A DNA stretch of 64,000 nucleotides from Terrirhizobium terrae (GCF_030323265.1 NZ_CP104992.1:3013501-3077500), one strand, 5' to 3'. Counted from the first letter of the stretch, positions 43,677-53,973 are shown. Translations and numbers: made by a program. Notes: generated by a model from the sequence alone, not told the origin.

Positions 43677-44896
43677 ATGGACGGCGTGGTGGACGGACTT
43701 CAGACGCAGATGCGCTCCGCCCGCCGCAACGTAGCTCTTCTCGCTACCGCTCAGGCCATTTCCGGTGCTGCGGCGCCGCTCTCTATCTCCATCGGCTCGC
43801 TCGCCGGTTATCAGCTTCTCGCCGAAGACAAGTCTCTGGCGACGGCGCCGATCACCGGGTTCAACCTCGGCACGGCCTGTGGCGCTGTCGTCATCGCGAT
43901 TGCTTCGCGGTTTCTGGGACGGCGGGAAGCCTTCATGCTCGGCTGCCTGATCGGTGTGGCTGGCGGTGCGCTGGCAGCGATCGCGCTTTTCCGCGGCGAT
44001 TTCTGGCTCTTCGCTCTCTCGCTGGTGCTGATCGGCACATCCTCCGGCTTCACTCAAAAGATTAGGTTCGCTGCCGCCGACGTCTCTCCCTCCAGTTACA
44101 AGCCCAAGGCGATTTCCTGGATCCTCGGCGCCGGCATCGTTTCCGCCGTGCTCGGGCCGCAAATCGTCATCGTGGCAAAGGATCTTTTCGCGCCCATCAC
44201 CTTTGCCGGTGCCTTTGTTGCGCTGATCCCGCTTTTCCTCATCTCTATAGGCGCATTTGCCTTTCTCAGACTGCCGGCCCAGAAAGCCGCCCTCCATCAC
44301 GCCGAACCGGCGAGGCCGCTGAAGGAGATTGTGCTGACGCACCGTTTCCTGACCGGCATGATCTGCGGCATCTGCATCTATGCATTGATGACCTTCGTCA
44401 TGACCGGCGCTCCGCTCGCCATGGTCATAGGCTGCGGATTTCCGCCGGAAATGGCAACGCTCGGCATCCAGTGGCACGTGCTGGCCATGTTCGGCCCGAG
44501 CTTCGTGACCGGCAGTTTGATCGCGCGCTTCGGCGCGGAGAAGATCGTCGCGGCCGGGCTGTTTGTCATGATGGCATGCGCCATCGTCGCCCATCTCGGC
44601 ATCGAACTCTGGAATTTCTGGGGGCGCTCGTTTTGCTCGGCATCGGCTGGAACTTTGGCTTCATCGGCTCTACTGCCATCGTTGCCTCCAGCTATCGCCC
44701 GCAGGAAGCAGACAAGGTACAGGGCTTCCACGACATCGTGCTCTTCGGCACCGTTGCGCTGTCCTCATTCTCGTCGGGCAAGGTCTTCGTCACCTGGGGC
44801 TGGTCCTTTATCAACCTGGTCATCTGGCCGGTGGCCGTGATCTGCCTTCTTCTGATCGCTGCTCTGCTCTTCCGTACCAGGGCCAAGGCTGCCTGA
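43677..44896 (+). CDS. MFS transporter (one-base frameshift)
   Basis: Major facilitator of about 406 residues, 12 hydrophobic segments. N-terminal half VALLATAQAISGAAAPLSIS and PITGFNLGTACGAVVIAIAS near residues 18-80; C-terminal half ALVLLGIGWNFGFIGSTAIV with YRPQEADKVQGFHDIVLFGT. The reading frame changes at the G run 44620-44624; adding one G gives FWGALVLLGIGW and a complete protein. The substrate is unknown; the subfamily is common downstream of nusB in rhizobia. Confidence 0.8.
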
Positions 44897-45084
44897 CCTT
44901 CGACGCCCCAACCTGAGACGCCTGACCTGCGACGCCTTGTCCCCTTGCCTGTGCAGGGGTTGACGACAGTTCTTCTCCACCGCAATCTCGCCTCCGCATG
45001 GCGGAAACATCCTTTGGAGGAGGCGTCCGCACGAGAATGCATGGCCGAGACGTTAGGCTCGGCATTTGGGAGAGGAAAAAGCGA

Positions 45085-47226
45085 ATGTTGGTGATTTTGA
45101 GTGTGATCGTATGCGGTCTGCTATCGATCATCTATGCCGTGTGGGCGACACGCTCCGTGCTTGCCGCCGATCAGGGCAATGAACGCATGCAGGAGATTGC
45201 TGGCTACATCCGTGAAGGAGCGCAGGCTTATCTGACGCGCCAGTATATGACGATCGCCATGGTTGGTGTCGTCGTTACCATCCTGGCATGGCTGCTTCTG
45301 TCCGGCACGGCTGCCTTAGGCTTTATAATCGGCGCGGTTCTGTCCGGCGCTGCAGGCTTTATCGGAATGCATGTTTCCGTCCGCGCCAATGTCCGCACGG
45401 CGCAGGCCTCGTCCCATAGTCTGGCCGCAGGTCTCGATATCGCATTCAAATCGGGTGCGATCACAGGGATGCTTGTCGCGGGTCTCGCCCTGCTCGGCGT
45501 CTCAATCTACTACTGGGTACTGACCGCAGGCCTCGGCCATGCGAGCGGCTCGCGCGAGGTCATCGATGCCCTCGTGGCGCTTGGCTTCGGCGCCTCGCTC
45601 ATTTCCATCTTCGCCCGTCTCGGCGGCGGCATTTTCACCAAGGGCGCAGATGTCGGCGGTGACCTCGTCGGCAAGGTCGAGGCCGGCATTCCGGAAGACG
45701 ATCCGCGCAATCCCGCGACAATCGCTGATAACGTCGGTGACAATGTCGGCGATTGCGCCGGCATGGCGGCCGATTTGTTCGAAACCTATGCGGTCTCGGT
45801 CGTCGCCACCATGGTGCTGGCCGCGATCTTCTTCGCCGGCGCTCCGATCCTCGAATCGGCCATGCTCTATCCGCTGGCAATCTGCGGCGCCTGCATCGTC
45901 ACCTCGATCGTCGGTACCTTCTTCGTCAAGCTCGGCTCGAACGGCTCGATCATGGGCGCGCTCTACAAGGGGCTGATCGTGACCGGTCTTCTGTCCATTC
46001 TTGGTTTGGCAATCGCCACGTCGATGACCGTCGGCTGGGGTGTCATCGGCACAGTCGCGGGGCAGGAGATCACCGGCAGCAGCCTCTTCGTCTGCGGCCT
46101 CGTCGGCCTCGTTGTCACGGCGCTGATCGTGGTGATTACCGAATATTATACCGGCACCAACAAGCGGCCTGTGAATTCGATCGCCCAGGCCTCGGTGACC
46201 GGCCACGGTACCAATGTCATTCAGGGGCTTGCCGTATCACTCGAATCGACGGCGCTTCCGGCGATCGTCATCGTCGGCGGCATCATCGCCACCTACCAGC
46301 TCGGCGGGCTCTTCGGCACCGGCATCGCGGTTACCGCCATGCTCGGTCTTGCCGGCATGATCGTCGCACTCGACGCCTTTGGCCCTGTCACCGATAATGC
46401 CGGCGGCATCGCCGAGATGTCGCACCTGCCACCGGAGGTGCGCAAGTCGACCGATGCACTCGATGCGGTGGGTAACACGACCAAGGCGGTCACCAAGGGC
46501 TACGCGATCGGCTCAGCCGGTCTCGGCGCCCTGGTGCTGTTTGCCGCCTATTCAAACGACCTGCAGTATTTCGCGGCCAACGCGGAACAGTATCCATACT
46601 TCCAGGGCGTCGGTCCGATCTCCTTCAGCCTGTCCAACCCTTACGTCGTCGCTGGTCTGATCTTTGGCGGGCTGATCCCCTATCTCTTTGGCGGCATTGC
46701 CATGACGGCAGTCGGCAAGGCGGCAGGATCGATCGTCGAGGAAGTGCGCCGACAGTTCCGCGACAAGCCGGGCATCATGCAGGGAACCGACCGGCCCGAC
46801 TATGGTCGGGCGGTGGATATACTCACCCGTGCCGCGATCAGGGAAATGATCATCCCCTCGCTGCTGCCGGTGCTGGCGCCGATCGTCGTCTATTTCGGCG
46901 TTCTGCTGATCTCCGGCGGCGACAAGGCGTCTGCCTTTGCCGCACTCGGTGCGTCGCTTCTCGGCGTCATCGTCAACGGCCTTTTCGTTGCCATTTCCAT
47001 GACCTCGGGTGGTGGTGCCTGGGACAATGCGAAGAAAAGCTTCGAGGACGGTTTCGTCGACAAGGACGGTGTTCGCCACATTAAGGGATCCGAGGCTCAC
47101 AAGGCGTCGGTGACCGGCGATACGGTCGGCGATCCCTACAAGGATACGGCAGGTCCCGCAGTCAATCCGGCGATCAAGATCACCAATATCGTAGCGCTGC
47201 TGCTACTGGCGATTCTCGCCGGTTGA
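45085..47226 (+). CDS. hppA: K+-independent proton-translocating pyrophosphatase
   Basis: Membrane H+-PPase that couples pyrophosphate hydrolysis to proton pumping, about 713 residues with some 16 helices. Active-site segments are DVGGDLVGKVEAGIPEDDPR near 190 and DNVGDNVGDCAGMAADLFE. The GNTTKA at residues 463-468 has Lys where K+-dependent enzymes have Ala, identifying the K+-insensitive class. ATG 45085 (MLVILSVIVCGLLS) with GAGAGG upstream is chosen; the frame is open from 44998. The last residues are hydrophobic as usual. Confidence 0.95.
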   Translation: MLVILSVIVCGLLSIIYAVWATRSVLAADQGNERMQEIAGYIREGAQAYLTRQYMTIAMVGVVVTILAWLLLSGTAALGFIIGAVLSGAAGFIGMHVSVRANVRTAQASSHSLAAGLDIAFKSGAITGMLVAGLALLGVSIYYWVLTAGLGHASGSREVIDALVALGFGASLISIFARLGGGIFTKGADVGGDLVGKVEAGIPEDDPRNPATIADNVGDNVGDCAGMAADLFETYAVSVVATMVLAAIFFAGAPILESAMLYPLAICGACIVTSIVGTFFVKLGSNGSIMGALYKGLIVTGLLSILGLAIATSMTVGWGVIGTVAGQEITGSSLFVCGLVGLVVTALIVVITEYYTGTNKRPVNSIAQASVTGHGTNVIQGLAVSLESTALPAIVIVGGIIATYQLGGLFGTGIAVTAMLGLAGMIVALDAFGPVTDNAGGIAEMSHLPPEVRKSTDALDAVGNTTKAVTKGYAIGSAGLGALVLFAAYSNDLQYFAANAEQYPYFQGVGPISFSLSNPYVVAGLIFGGLIPYLFGGIAMTAVGKAAGSIVEEVRRQFRDKPGIMQGTDRPDYGRAVDILTRAAIREMIIPSLLPVLAPIVVYFGVLLISGGDKASAFAALGASLLGVIVNGLFVAISMTSGGGAWDNAKKSFEDGFVDKDGVRHIKGSEAHKASVTGDTVGDPYKDTAGPAVNPAIKITNIVALLLLAILAG

Positions 47227-47237
47227 ACCGCAAACGG

Positions 47238-47275
47238 AAAGGCCCGCCGGATTGGAAGCCGGCGGGCCTTTCTTG
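47238..47275. terminator. Bidirectional terminator between hppA and bamE
   Basis: Perfect 13-base arms (47238-47250 and 47259-47271, AAAGGCCCGCCGG and its complement) around an 8-base loop, with a T-rich end on the hppA side and A residues on the other. It serves both convergent genes. Confidence 0.92.
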
Positions 47276-47294
47276 AAATATCTGGCTGCTGCTT

Positions 47295-47787
47295 TTACTG
47301 CGCACCGCCGAGCATGCTGCGGACGGCTGCCGCACCGCTGCTGGCTGCGCCGCTGCCGCCGGCAAGGATCTGCTGCAGGAAAGTCAGGTCGCGGCCGCCG
47401 GTCGGCGTCGTGCGCGAGATCGTATCGAATACCTTGCCGTCCTGGAGCGTGTAGTTGGCCTTGCGCTCGACCACGCCGTCCTTGTTGAGATAGATCGCCA
47501 GCACCGACTGTTCCACCAGCTTCGGCTTCATGAAAGCGACAGCGCGCTCGCGGCGCTGGGAGATGTAGTAAAGCACTTCCGAGATCGAAGGTCGCTGTCG
47601 TTGATGGCGTGCCCATCGTCAGCAGAACCTGTTCGCGGCTGGAGCCTTCGGGGATGAGGGCCAGCGACTGTTCATCGACAACGTAGCCGTTATACATCGT
47701 GTCGCCGATATTCATCGACGTGCAGCCCGAAGCGGTGACGGAGGCGAGAAGCATCAGGCTGATGGCGGTCTTTTTCAAAAATGTCAT
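47295..47787 (-). CDS. bamE: Outer membrane assembly lipoprotein BamE (one-base frameshift)
   Basis: Lipoprotein of the BAM complex that inserts beta-barrel proteins. After correction 163 residues. The lipoprotein signal LLASVTASGCTSMN has the lipidated Cys near residue 22. The SmpA/OmlA domain includes IPEGSSREQVLLTMGTPS, then, in the other frame, SEVLYYISQRRERAVAF and GKVFDTISRTTPTGGRDLTF. Removing one C at about 47582 gives TATFDSEVLYYIS. ATG 47787 gives a correct signal length. Convergent with hppA. Confidence 0.82.
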
Positions 47788-48104
47788 TCCGTACTCGGCA
47801 GTCCGCTTCTTCAACAGCATCCCCCACGTAATCAAATCCGGCCATCGCCGGGCATCTGCTGTTCATTACCATTGTGGCTATTCCGGGGACGAAGGATCGT
47901 GAGGGCATCATCTTGCCCGGATCGATCGAAACCCGAATGCGGCCATGGCCGAACGGCATTGCAATTCGCGCATGCTTCGGTAAACCAGCTTTCGCTTCCA
48001 TGCAACATTAGGCGCAGAACTCAATCAGGATTTGGATCGCATATGGCGGGAAATCGCTCATTTCTTCGTCGCGAACCTTTGATGGATCATTGGCGGGACT
48101 TTCG
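47788..48104. other. Intergenic region between bamE and the Cbp3 gene (317 bases)
   Basis: A divergent promoter region with no convincing reading frame, tRNA or terminator. The antisense frame over 47690-48001 is not credible. No clear operator or repeat was recognised. It presumably contains both promoters. Confidence 0.5.
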
Positions 48105-48681
48105 ATGATCTTCGGCTTGTTCAAAAAGAAAAGCAAAACCGGGCGATCGTCGAGCGCCAATACGCGACCTTGACTTCGGCGGCGCGCATTCCTTTCTTTA
48201 TAGCGATCTCGGCGTGCCGGACACGGTCATGGGCCGCTACGAGATGCTCTCGATCGTAATGATCCTGTTCTTCCGGCGCACGGCGAAATCGGGAACCAGC
48301 GGCCAGGAGTTGGCGCAGGAGATCGTCGACGCCTTCTTCCAGGATCTCGACCATTCGATCCGCGAACTCGGCATCGGCGACCAGGGTGTGCCGAAGCGGA
48401 TGAAGAAGCTTGCCGGAATGTTCTATGGACGTCTGGAGACTTATGCGCGTGCGCTCGACGCCCGCAATGAGAATGAACTGGCTGAAAGCCTTGCCCGCAA
48501 TATCTACCCGGATGGTGAGGCGCGCGTCGACATGACGCAGCTGGCAACCTGGATGATCGAGGCGGAGCGGCAGCTCGCCGAGATTTCGGAAGACGATATT
48601 TCCCGTGGGGGCGCGGTCATCGCGGCACCCGGCCCGGATCAGGGCATGGCGGGAGAAGTGAGGAATGATGAAGGACCATAA
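48105..48681 (+). CDS. Ubiquinol-cytochrome c chaperone (Cbp3 family, two one-base frameshifts)
   Basis: Assembly chaperone for cytochrome bc1. With corrections, 192 residues. It starts MIFGLFKKKSKTG at ATG 48105; one extra G in GGG 48141-48143 gives AIVERQYATLTSAARIPFF, and one extra T in TTT 48197-48199 restores YSDLGVPDTVMGRYEMLSIV, the family core, followed by FFQDLDHSIRELGIGDQGVP. The uncorrected frame begins only at GTG 48214. Two indels within 60 bases argue for sequence error. It overlaps the next gene by 17 bases. Confidence 0.78.
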
Positions 48682-49234
48682 TACCCCGACGGAAAAACCG
48701 CCTTTCTCCTATCCGGTAAAGGTCGGCAATATCTCCGCCAACGCCGTCACCGTTAAGGTGGAGGCAAGCCCCAGCGAGCTGAAGGCTGTCGCCGAGCTTT
48801 GGGATGTCGTCGAAGTGAAGACGCTGAAGGCGGAGGTCTATCTGTCGCGCTGGAAGAAGGATGGCGTCAGATTGAAGGGGCGCGTCTCCGCCGAGATCGT
48901 GCAGTCCTGCGTGGTGACCCTCGAGCCGGTCGAATCACGCATTGACGAAGCCTTCGAGCAAATCTTCGTTCCCGAAGGATCCAAGCTTGCCCGTATCGTG
49001 GCCAGTGATACTGCCGAGATGCTGCTCGATCCGGATGGTCCCGATGCTCCCGAGATGTTTATCGGCGATACGATCGATGTCGGCGAGGCGGTAACGGAGT
49101 TCGCAGCGCTCGCGATCGATCCCTATCCGCGCGCTAAAAACGTCGATTTCGCTGATCACATCGAAAGCGACGCGACTAGCAAGAGCGACAGGCCCAATCC
49201 CTTCGCGGTCCTCAAAGACTGGAAAAAAGACTAG
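48665..49234 (+). CDS. DUF177 (YceD) family protein
   Basis: 189-residue protein of the YceD family, linked in other bacteria to 23S rRNA accumulation and often placed before rpmF-plsX. The diagnostic segment is VSAEIVQSCVVTLEPVESRI near residues 76-95 (Cys-containing) and the acidic DPDGPDAPEMFIGDTIDVGE. Tandem ATGs at 48665. It overlaps the Cbp3 gene and leads into plsX and fabH, although rpmF is absent between them here. Confidence 0.9.
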   Translation: MMKDHNTPTEKPPFSYPVKVGNISANAVTVKVEASPSELKAVAELWDVVEVKTLKAEVYLSRWKKDGVRLKGRVSAEIVQSCVVTLEPVESRIDEAFEQIFVPEGSKLARIVASDTAEMLLDPDGPDAPEMFIGDTIDVGEAVTEFAALAIDPYPRAKNVDFADHIESDATSKSDRPNPFAVLKDWKKD

Positions 49235-49351
49235 CCCTGTTGTAAGCGGCGGCGAAAACTATATTTTGGCCACGATTTCGCCGGCTGGGCCAAGCATGAG
49301 CATGGCCCGACTGCTGGCACCGACCGCCGGATGGCTGAATAAGTCGTTCGG

Positions 49352-50425
49352 ATGGCCGAGAACAAGGATCAGAGACGAGTGATCAGAATTTCTCTGGATG
49401 CGATGGGGGGCGATTTCGGTCCCGAGGTAGTCATACCCGGTGCCGCCAAGGCCCTCGACCGCCATCCTGACGTGACCTTCATCATCTATGGATTGAAGGC
49501 GCAGTGCGAGCCCTGGCTCGCCAAATATCCGAAGCTGCGTGAGCGCTCCGTATTCCACGACTGCGAACTTGCTGTTGGCATGGACGAAAAGCCAAGCGCG
49601 GCACTGCGGCGCGGTCGCTACGTCTCGACCATGTGGCGTTCGATTGAAGCAGTAAAGCTCGGCGAAGCCGATGTCGTCGTGTCTGCCGGAAATACCGGCG
49701 CGTTGATGGCCATGGCAAAATTCTGTCTGCGGACGATGGCCAGCATCGAACGCCCCGCCATTGCCGGCATCTGGCCGACCCTGAAGGGCGAGAGCATCGT
49801 ACTCGACATTGGCGCCACGATCGGTGCCGACAGCCAGCAACTGCTTGATTTCGCCCTTATGGGCGGCGCCATGGCGCGCGCTCTGTTCGAGGTGGACCGT
49901 CCGACGGTCGGCCTTCTCAATGTCGGCGTCGAAGAGGTGAAGGGTCAGGAAGAGGTCAAGGAAGCCGGGCGGCTGATCCGCGAGGCCAATCTGCCGACGA
50001 TCGCCTACCAAGGCTTCGTCGAGGGTGACGATATCGGCCGGGGCACAGTCGACGTCGTGGTGACCGAAGGCTTCACCGGCAATATCGCGCTGAAGACTGC
50101 AGAAGGCACTGCGCGCCAGATCGCCACTTTGCTGCGCGAATCCATGTCGCGCACCTTCCTTGCCAAGGTCGGCTATCTGCTGGCGAAGCCGGCCTTCGAT
50201 CGGCTGCGCGAAAAAATGGATCCTAACAAGGTCAATGGCGGCGTGTTCCTTGGTCTGAACGGCATCGTCATCAAGAGCCATGGTGGCACCAATGCCGATG
50301 GTTTCGCAGCCGCGATCGACGTCGGCTACGATATGGCCCGCAACGATCTCAATGCGAAGATCTCGCAGGATTTGAAGATTTATCATGCCAAGCGTCAGCC
50401 GCCGGCTGGCCCTGAAGCTGCATGA
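49352..50425 (+). CDS. plsX: Phosphate acyltransferase PlsX
   Basis: Makes acyl-phosphate from acyl-ACP for phospholipid synthesis. 357 residues. ISLDAMGGDFGPEVVIPGAA near residues 13-32, VVSAGNTGALMAMAKF near 109-124 and ALKTAEGTARQIATLLRESM near 248-267. The start could be ATG 49352 (MAENKDQRR) or GTG 49379, just before IRISLDAMGG; the sequence favours neither strongly. plsX-fabH-ihfA-merR is the usual rhizobial order. Confidence 0.95.
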   Translation: MAENKDQRRVIRISLDAMGGDFGPEVVIPGAAKALDRHPDVTFIIYGLKAQCEPWLAKYPKLRERSVFHDCELAVGMDEKPSAALRRGRYVSTMWRSIEAVKLGEADVVVSAGNTGALMAMAKFCLRTMASIERPAIAGIWPTLKGESIVLDIGATIGADSQQLLDFALMGGAMARALFEVDRPTVGLLNVGVEEVKGQEEVKEAGRLIREANLPTIAYQGFVEGDDIGRGTVDVVVTEGFTGNIALKTAEGTARQIATLLRESMSRTFLAKVGYLLAKPAFDRLREKMDPNKVNGGVFLGLNGIVIKSHGGTNADGFAAAIDVGYDMARNDLNAKISQDLKIYHAKRQPPAGPEAA

Positions 50426-50444
50426 CGATAGGATGTGAGTGAAT

Positions 50445-51415
50445 ATGATCCGTTCAGTAGTTCGCGGTTACGGGGCAGCGCTCCCGAAGCGGGTGATGAC
50501 CAACCGCGAGTTGGAAAGCATCGTGGAGACCACCGACGAATGGATCGTCCAGCGCACGGGTATTACCCAGCGATATATTGCGGGCGAGGGGAAACGACTG
50601 CCTCGCTCGGTGAGCAGGCAGCGCGTGCCGCTCTCGACAATGCAGGCCTGACGCCCGACGACATCGATCTCGTTCTCGTCGCGACCTCGACGCCCGACAA
50701 CACCTTCCCGGCGACAGCTGTCGACATTCAGCGCCGGCTCGGCATGAGCCACGGCTACGGCTTCGACATGCAGGCGGTCTGTTCCGGCTTCGTCTATGCC
50801 ATGGCGACGGCCGACCTCCACATCCGCGGCGGCATGGCGCGTCGTGCACTGGTCATTGGCGCCGAGACTTTCTCGCGCATCCTTGACTGGAAGGACCGCA
50901 CCACCTGCGTGCTTTTCGGTGATGGTGCCGGCGCGCTGATCCTGGAGGCTCAGGAGGGCGCAGGAACGACGGCGGATCGCGGCGTCCTGACGGCGCAGCT
51001 GCGGTCCGACGGCGCTCACAAGGACAAGCTCTATGTCGATGGCGGCCCGTCCAGCACGGGGACTGTCGGCCATCTGCGCATGGAAGGCCGCGAAGTCTTC
51101 AAGCATGCGGTCGGCATGATCACCGACGTCATCGAGGGCGCCTTCGAGGCGACCGGGACGACGGCCGACGATCTCGACTGGCTGGTGCCGCACCAGGCAA
51201 ATCGCCGCATCATCGACGGTTCCGCGAAGAAGCTCGGCATCCCGTCGGAGAAGGTGGTCGTTACCGTGGATCTGCATGGCAACACGTCTGCTGCGTCTAT
51301 CCCGCTCGCGCTGTCCGTCGCCTGCGCCGATGGACGCATCAAGAAGGGCGATCTGGTGATGCTGGAAGCCATGGGCGGCGGCTTCACCTGGGGCTCGGTC
51401 CTCGTCCGCTGGTAA
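50445..51415 (+). CDS. fabH: 3-oxoacyl-ACP synthase III (one-base frameshift)
   Basis: Initiates fatty-acid synthesis by condensing acetyl-CoA with malonyl-ACP. 323 residues after correction. N-terminal RSVVRGYGAALPKRVMTN and TDEWIVQRTGITQRYIA; then catalytic Cys in DMQAVCSGFVYAM, His in VPHQANRRI and Asn in HGNTSAASIP. The frame breaks at GGGG 50588-50591; adding one G gives AGEGETTASLGEQAARAAL. ATG 50445 is the third codon of a frame starting GTG 50439. All catalytic residues are present once corrected. Confidence 0.9.
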
Positions 51416-51533
51416 GGCGGGCGAGTTCGTCTTGAACAAATAGTTGATTTTGCGCAGGTGCTTGACCCTAGTCGCCAAGCAAAATAGTCTTTATCGGCTT
51501 TGGTAAGATCAATTCGGTAAATGGGCGGGGATC

Positions 51534-51871
51534 ATGGCTGGAAAGACAGTGACACGTGCTGACTTGGCGGAATCGGTATTTCGCAAGGTTGGGCTCTCCC
51601 GCACCGAATCGGCAGAACTGGTAGAGACCGTGATCGACGAGATCTGCCATGCCATCGTCCGCGGCGAGGTGGTTAAGCTTTCCTCCTTCGCGACGTTCCA
51701 GGTTCGCTCCAAGAACGAGCGCATCGGCCGTAACCCGAAGACGGGTGAGGAAGTGCCGATTTCCCCCGGCGGGTGATGACCTTCAAGGCCTCCAACGTGC
51801 TGAAACAGCGCATCCTGAAGGCCCATATCAGCCGTAAAGCGAAGCTGAAGCCGGTAACGCCCGTCGCCTGA
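51534..51871 (+). CDS. ihfA: Integration host factor subunit alpha (one-base frameshift)
   Basis: DNA-bending heterodimer subunit. 112 residues after correction. MAGKTVTRADLAESVFRKVG at the start, VVKLSSFATFQVRSKNERIG near 46-65 and the arm sequence RNPKTGEEVPIS. After PIS the annotated frame stops, but one more C in CCCCC 51763-51767 continues as PRRVMTFKASNVLKQRI, the standard C-terminus. The correct stop is TGA 51869-51871. It lies between fabH and the MerR gene, as in other rhizobia. Confidence 0.9.
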
Positions 51872-52029
51872 GGCGATGTCACTCTTCCGTCATTCCTGTG
51901 AACATGCTTCAATTCGCTGTCTCAACCCATTGAGATAGGTGCGATTCGTGGCGTACCTTGGATATACCGAAGCGATCGTGGTCGGCCGCTCGGGAGCCTG
52001 CCTGTAATCGCGGCCTGGAGGTTTGAACG

Positions 52030-52566
52030 GTGGACAAGAGCCCGGATGCATTTCGCACCATCAGCGAGGTAGCGGACGATCTCGATCTGCCGCAACACGT
52101 CCTGCGATTCTGGGAGACCCGATTCACCCAGATCAAGCCGATGAAACGCGGCGGTGGTCGCCGCTACTATCGCCCCGAAGACGTCGAACTCCTCAAGGGC
52201 ATCCGTCATCTGCTCTACGATCACGGCTACACGATCAAGGGTGTACAGAAGCTCCTGAAGACCAACGGCAACAAGTTCGTGGCAGCCATCGCCTCCGGCG
52301 ACATGGCGACCATGGATGCTATAATTGCCTCCAGCAACGAGCGGCAGTCGGATCCGAAGGTCGGCGGCGCGGAAGACGACCAGGTTCTCGGCCGCCCCAA
52401 GGTGAAGCCAAGCGGCCGGTTTTTCGGTTTTGGATCATCCGGCGACGGCGAATCCCCCGAGGTCTCTATCGGCAAGTCCAGCGTCGGCAAGGAGGACAGG
52501 GCCCTGCTTCAGGAAGCGCTGTTCGACCTCCTTGAATGCAAGCGGCTTCTCGATCAGGTGCGTTAA
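52030..52566 (+). CDS. MerR family transcriptional regulator
   Basis: 178-residue DNA-binding protein beginning with GTG 52030. The MerR N-terminal HTH is FRTISEVADDLDLPQHVLRF near residues 8-27 and WETRFTQIKPMKRGGGRRYY follows. The conserved stretch YRPEDVELLKGIRHLLYDHG completes the domain. The rest is acidic and Ser/Gly-rich with a C-terminal helix; no metal-binding Cys pair appears. The gene is conserved after ihfA in Alphaproteobacteria; targets unknown. Confidence 0.88.
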   Translation: MDKSPDAFRTISEVADDLDLPQHVLRFWETRFTQIKPMKRGGGRRYYRPEDVELLKGIRHLLYDHGYTIKGVQKLLKTNGNKFVAAIASGDMATMDAIIASSNERQSDPKVGGAEDDQVLGRPKVKPSGRFFGFGSSGDGESPEVSIGKSSVGKEDRALLQEALFDLLECKRLLDQVR

Positions 52567-52672
52567 CCCGCTCTCGTTTGATTACAATCATCACCAGAAT
52601 TTTATCGTTCACCCCTGGTTCAGAACGAGAGTTAGATCATTTCCCTCAGGGAGACATTCCGAGGAGAATGAA

Positions 52673-53143
52673 ATGAAAAAACTCGCAATAATCGTAGTAT
52701 CCGCAATCACCGCGTTCTCCGGCGTCGCGCCGGCGCAGGCATTTCCGATGGTCGGCGTGCAGAAGGTAGAGACCTCGCAGCCGATCGAGAAGGTCCAGTA
52801 CCGCGGTGAGGTGTGGCGCAATGGCGGCCGTCCAGGCCCTTATTATCGTCACCATCGTCGCCACTATCGCGATGGCTATCGCGGTCGGCACTATGGACGA
52901 TATTATCGCCACCGCCATTACCACGGCTCCAATGCCGGGGCCATCATTGGCGGGCTGGCAGCAGGTGCCATCATCGGCGGCGCACTCGCTCAGCCCCGTC
53001 ATGCACCGCCAGCGCGCCGCTATGTCGGTGCGAGCAGCCATACGGAATGGTGCTACAATCGCTATCGTTCCTATAGGGCTTACGACAACACGTTCCAGCC
53101 TTATAACGGTCCGCGCCGGCAGTGCTACTCGCCTTACCGGTGA
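52673..53143 (+). CDS. BA14K family exported protein
   Basis: 156-residue exported protein. Signal peptide MKKLAIIVVSAITAFSGVAP ending QA; then a His/Arg/Tyr-rich stretch (YYRHHRRHYRDGYRGRHYGR), a small hydrophobic GAIIGGLAAGAIIGGALAQP, and the BA14K C-terminus with WCYNRYRSYRAYDNTFQPYN and RRQCYSPY. GAGGAG precedes ATG 52673. BA14K proteins are immunoreactive envelope proteins, first seen in Brucella, and needed for normal LPS and virulence there. The exact role is unclear. Confidence 0.85.
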   Translation: MKKLAIIVVSAITAFSGVAPAQAFPMVGVQKVETSQPIEKVQYRGEVWRNGGRPGPYYRHHRRHYRDGYRGRHYGRYYRHRHYHGSNAGAIIGGLAAGAIIGGALAQPRHAPPARRYVGASSHTEWCYNRYRSYRAYDNTFQPYNGPRRQCYSPYR

Positions 53144-53163
53144 TTAAGGCGCATCAAATCCAG

Positions 53164-53198
53164 GAGCTGCCCTATCTCGTTGGGGCAGTTCTTTTTTA
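53164..53198 (+). terminator. Terminator after the BA14K gene
   Basis: AGCTGCCC and GGGCAGTT(C) pair around a 10-base loop, followed by a run of six T. A good intrinsic terminator, also lying at the end of the convergent cytochrome c gene. Confidence 0.8.
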
Positions 53199-53223
53199 GC
53201 GTCTATCTCTTAGACGACAACGA

Positions 53224-53610
53224 TCAGGGATTGGCCTTCATATAGGCGATCACGTCATCGATTTCGGACTGAAACCACAGTCCCCAAAATCGCATGCTTG
53301 TACCTGGCACCATCTTCTTCGGGCTCGATAGAAAGGCGGCAAGCGCTGCCTCGTCCCAGACAAGCCCGTCGGTTCCCGCCTTGCGCATGGATTGCGAATA
53401 GCGAAAATCCGGTACGCTCCCCGCCGCACGGCCGAAGACCCCTTTCAGATGCGGGCCCATCTTGTTCACATCGCTGTCGATCGCGTGGCACGCAGCGCAG
53501 GTTTCAAACACGCGTGCACCATGCTCGAGATCCGCGCCAGCCGCAGACCGCGCGCCTGCGAGCATCGGAAAGAAGAGCAATAGGAGTGCTGCAGCGGCTC
53601 TATATGACAT
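53224..53610 (-). CDS. Class I cytochrome c family protein
   Basis: 128-residue periplasmic c-type cytochrome. Signal peptide LLLLFFPMLAGARSAAGA, haem-binding motif CAACH near residues 38-42 (CxxCH), NKMGPHLKGVFGRAAG and the Met ligand in SPKKMVPGTSMRFWGL. It resembles cytochrome c2/c550-type mobile carriers. A single haem site is seen. Its neighbour is a tRNA gene on the same strand, about 100 bases upstream. Confidence 0.88.
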   Translation of the reverse strand: MSYRAAAALLLLFFPMLAGARSAAGADLEHGARVFETCAACHAIDSDVNKMGPHLKGVFGRAAGSVPDFRYSQSMRKAGTDGLVWDEAALAAFLSSPKKMVPGTSMRFWGLWFQSEIDDVIAYMKANP

Positions 53611-53707
53611 TGATGGTTTTATGCGCCGTCTAAAAATTCACGCTGACGCGCGTAGGTGCGTTGAGAATGCGGTGTCGGTAAAAAATCAAAATATTGGGGG
53701 AGATAAA

Positions 53708-53784
<77 letters not shown>

Positions 53785-53973
53785 ACCTGCTTCGAGAGCA
53801 CGACTTCCTTACCGGTGCGGTCGGTTGGGTGCAAGCGAAAAATCGGTGCGAGTAGCATTGCTCATGACGATCACGCAGACTGTCACTAAAAGCTCGCCAC
53901 CCGCCTCATCTGCAGACATATCGTGATGCACACAGGGCAGGGCGGCGAACATTGTCGGTGATGTTGGCGCCCG

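Noticed and set aside
47690..48001. 103-codon minus-strand frame upstream of bamE
   Set aside because: It overlaps the bamE signal region in another frame, has no Shine-Dalgarno and no similarity that I recognise.
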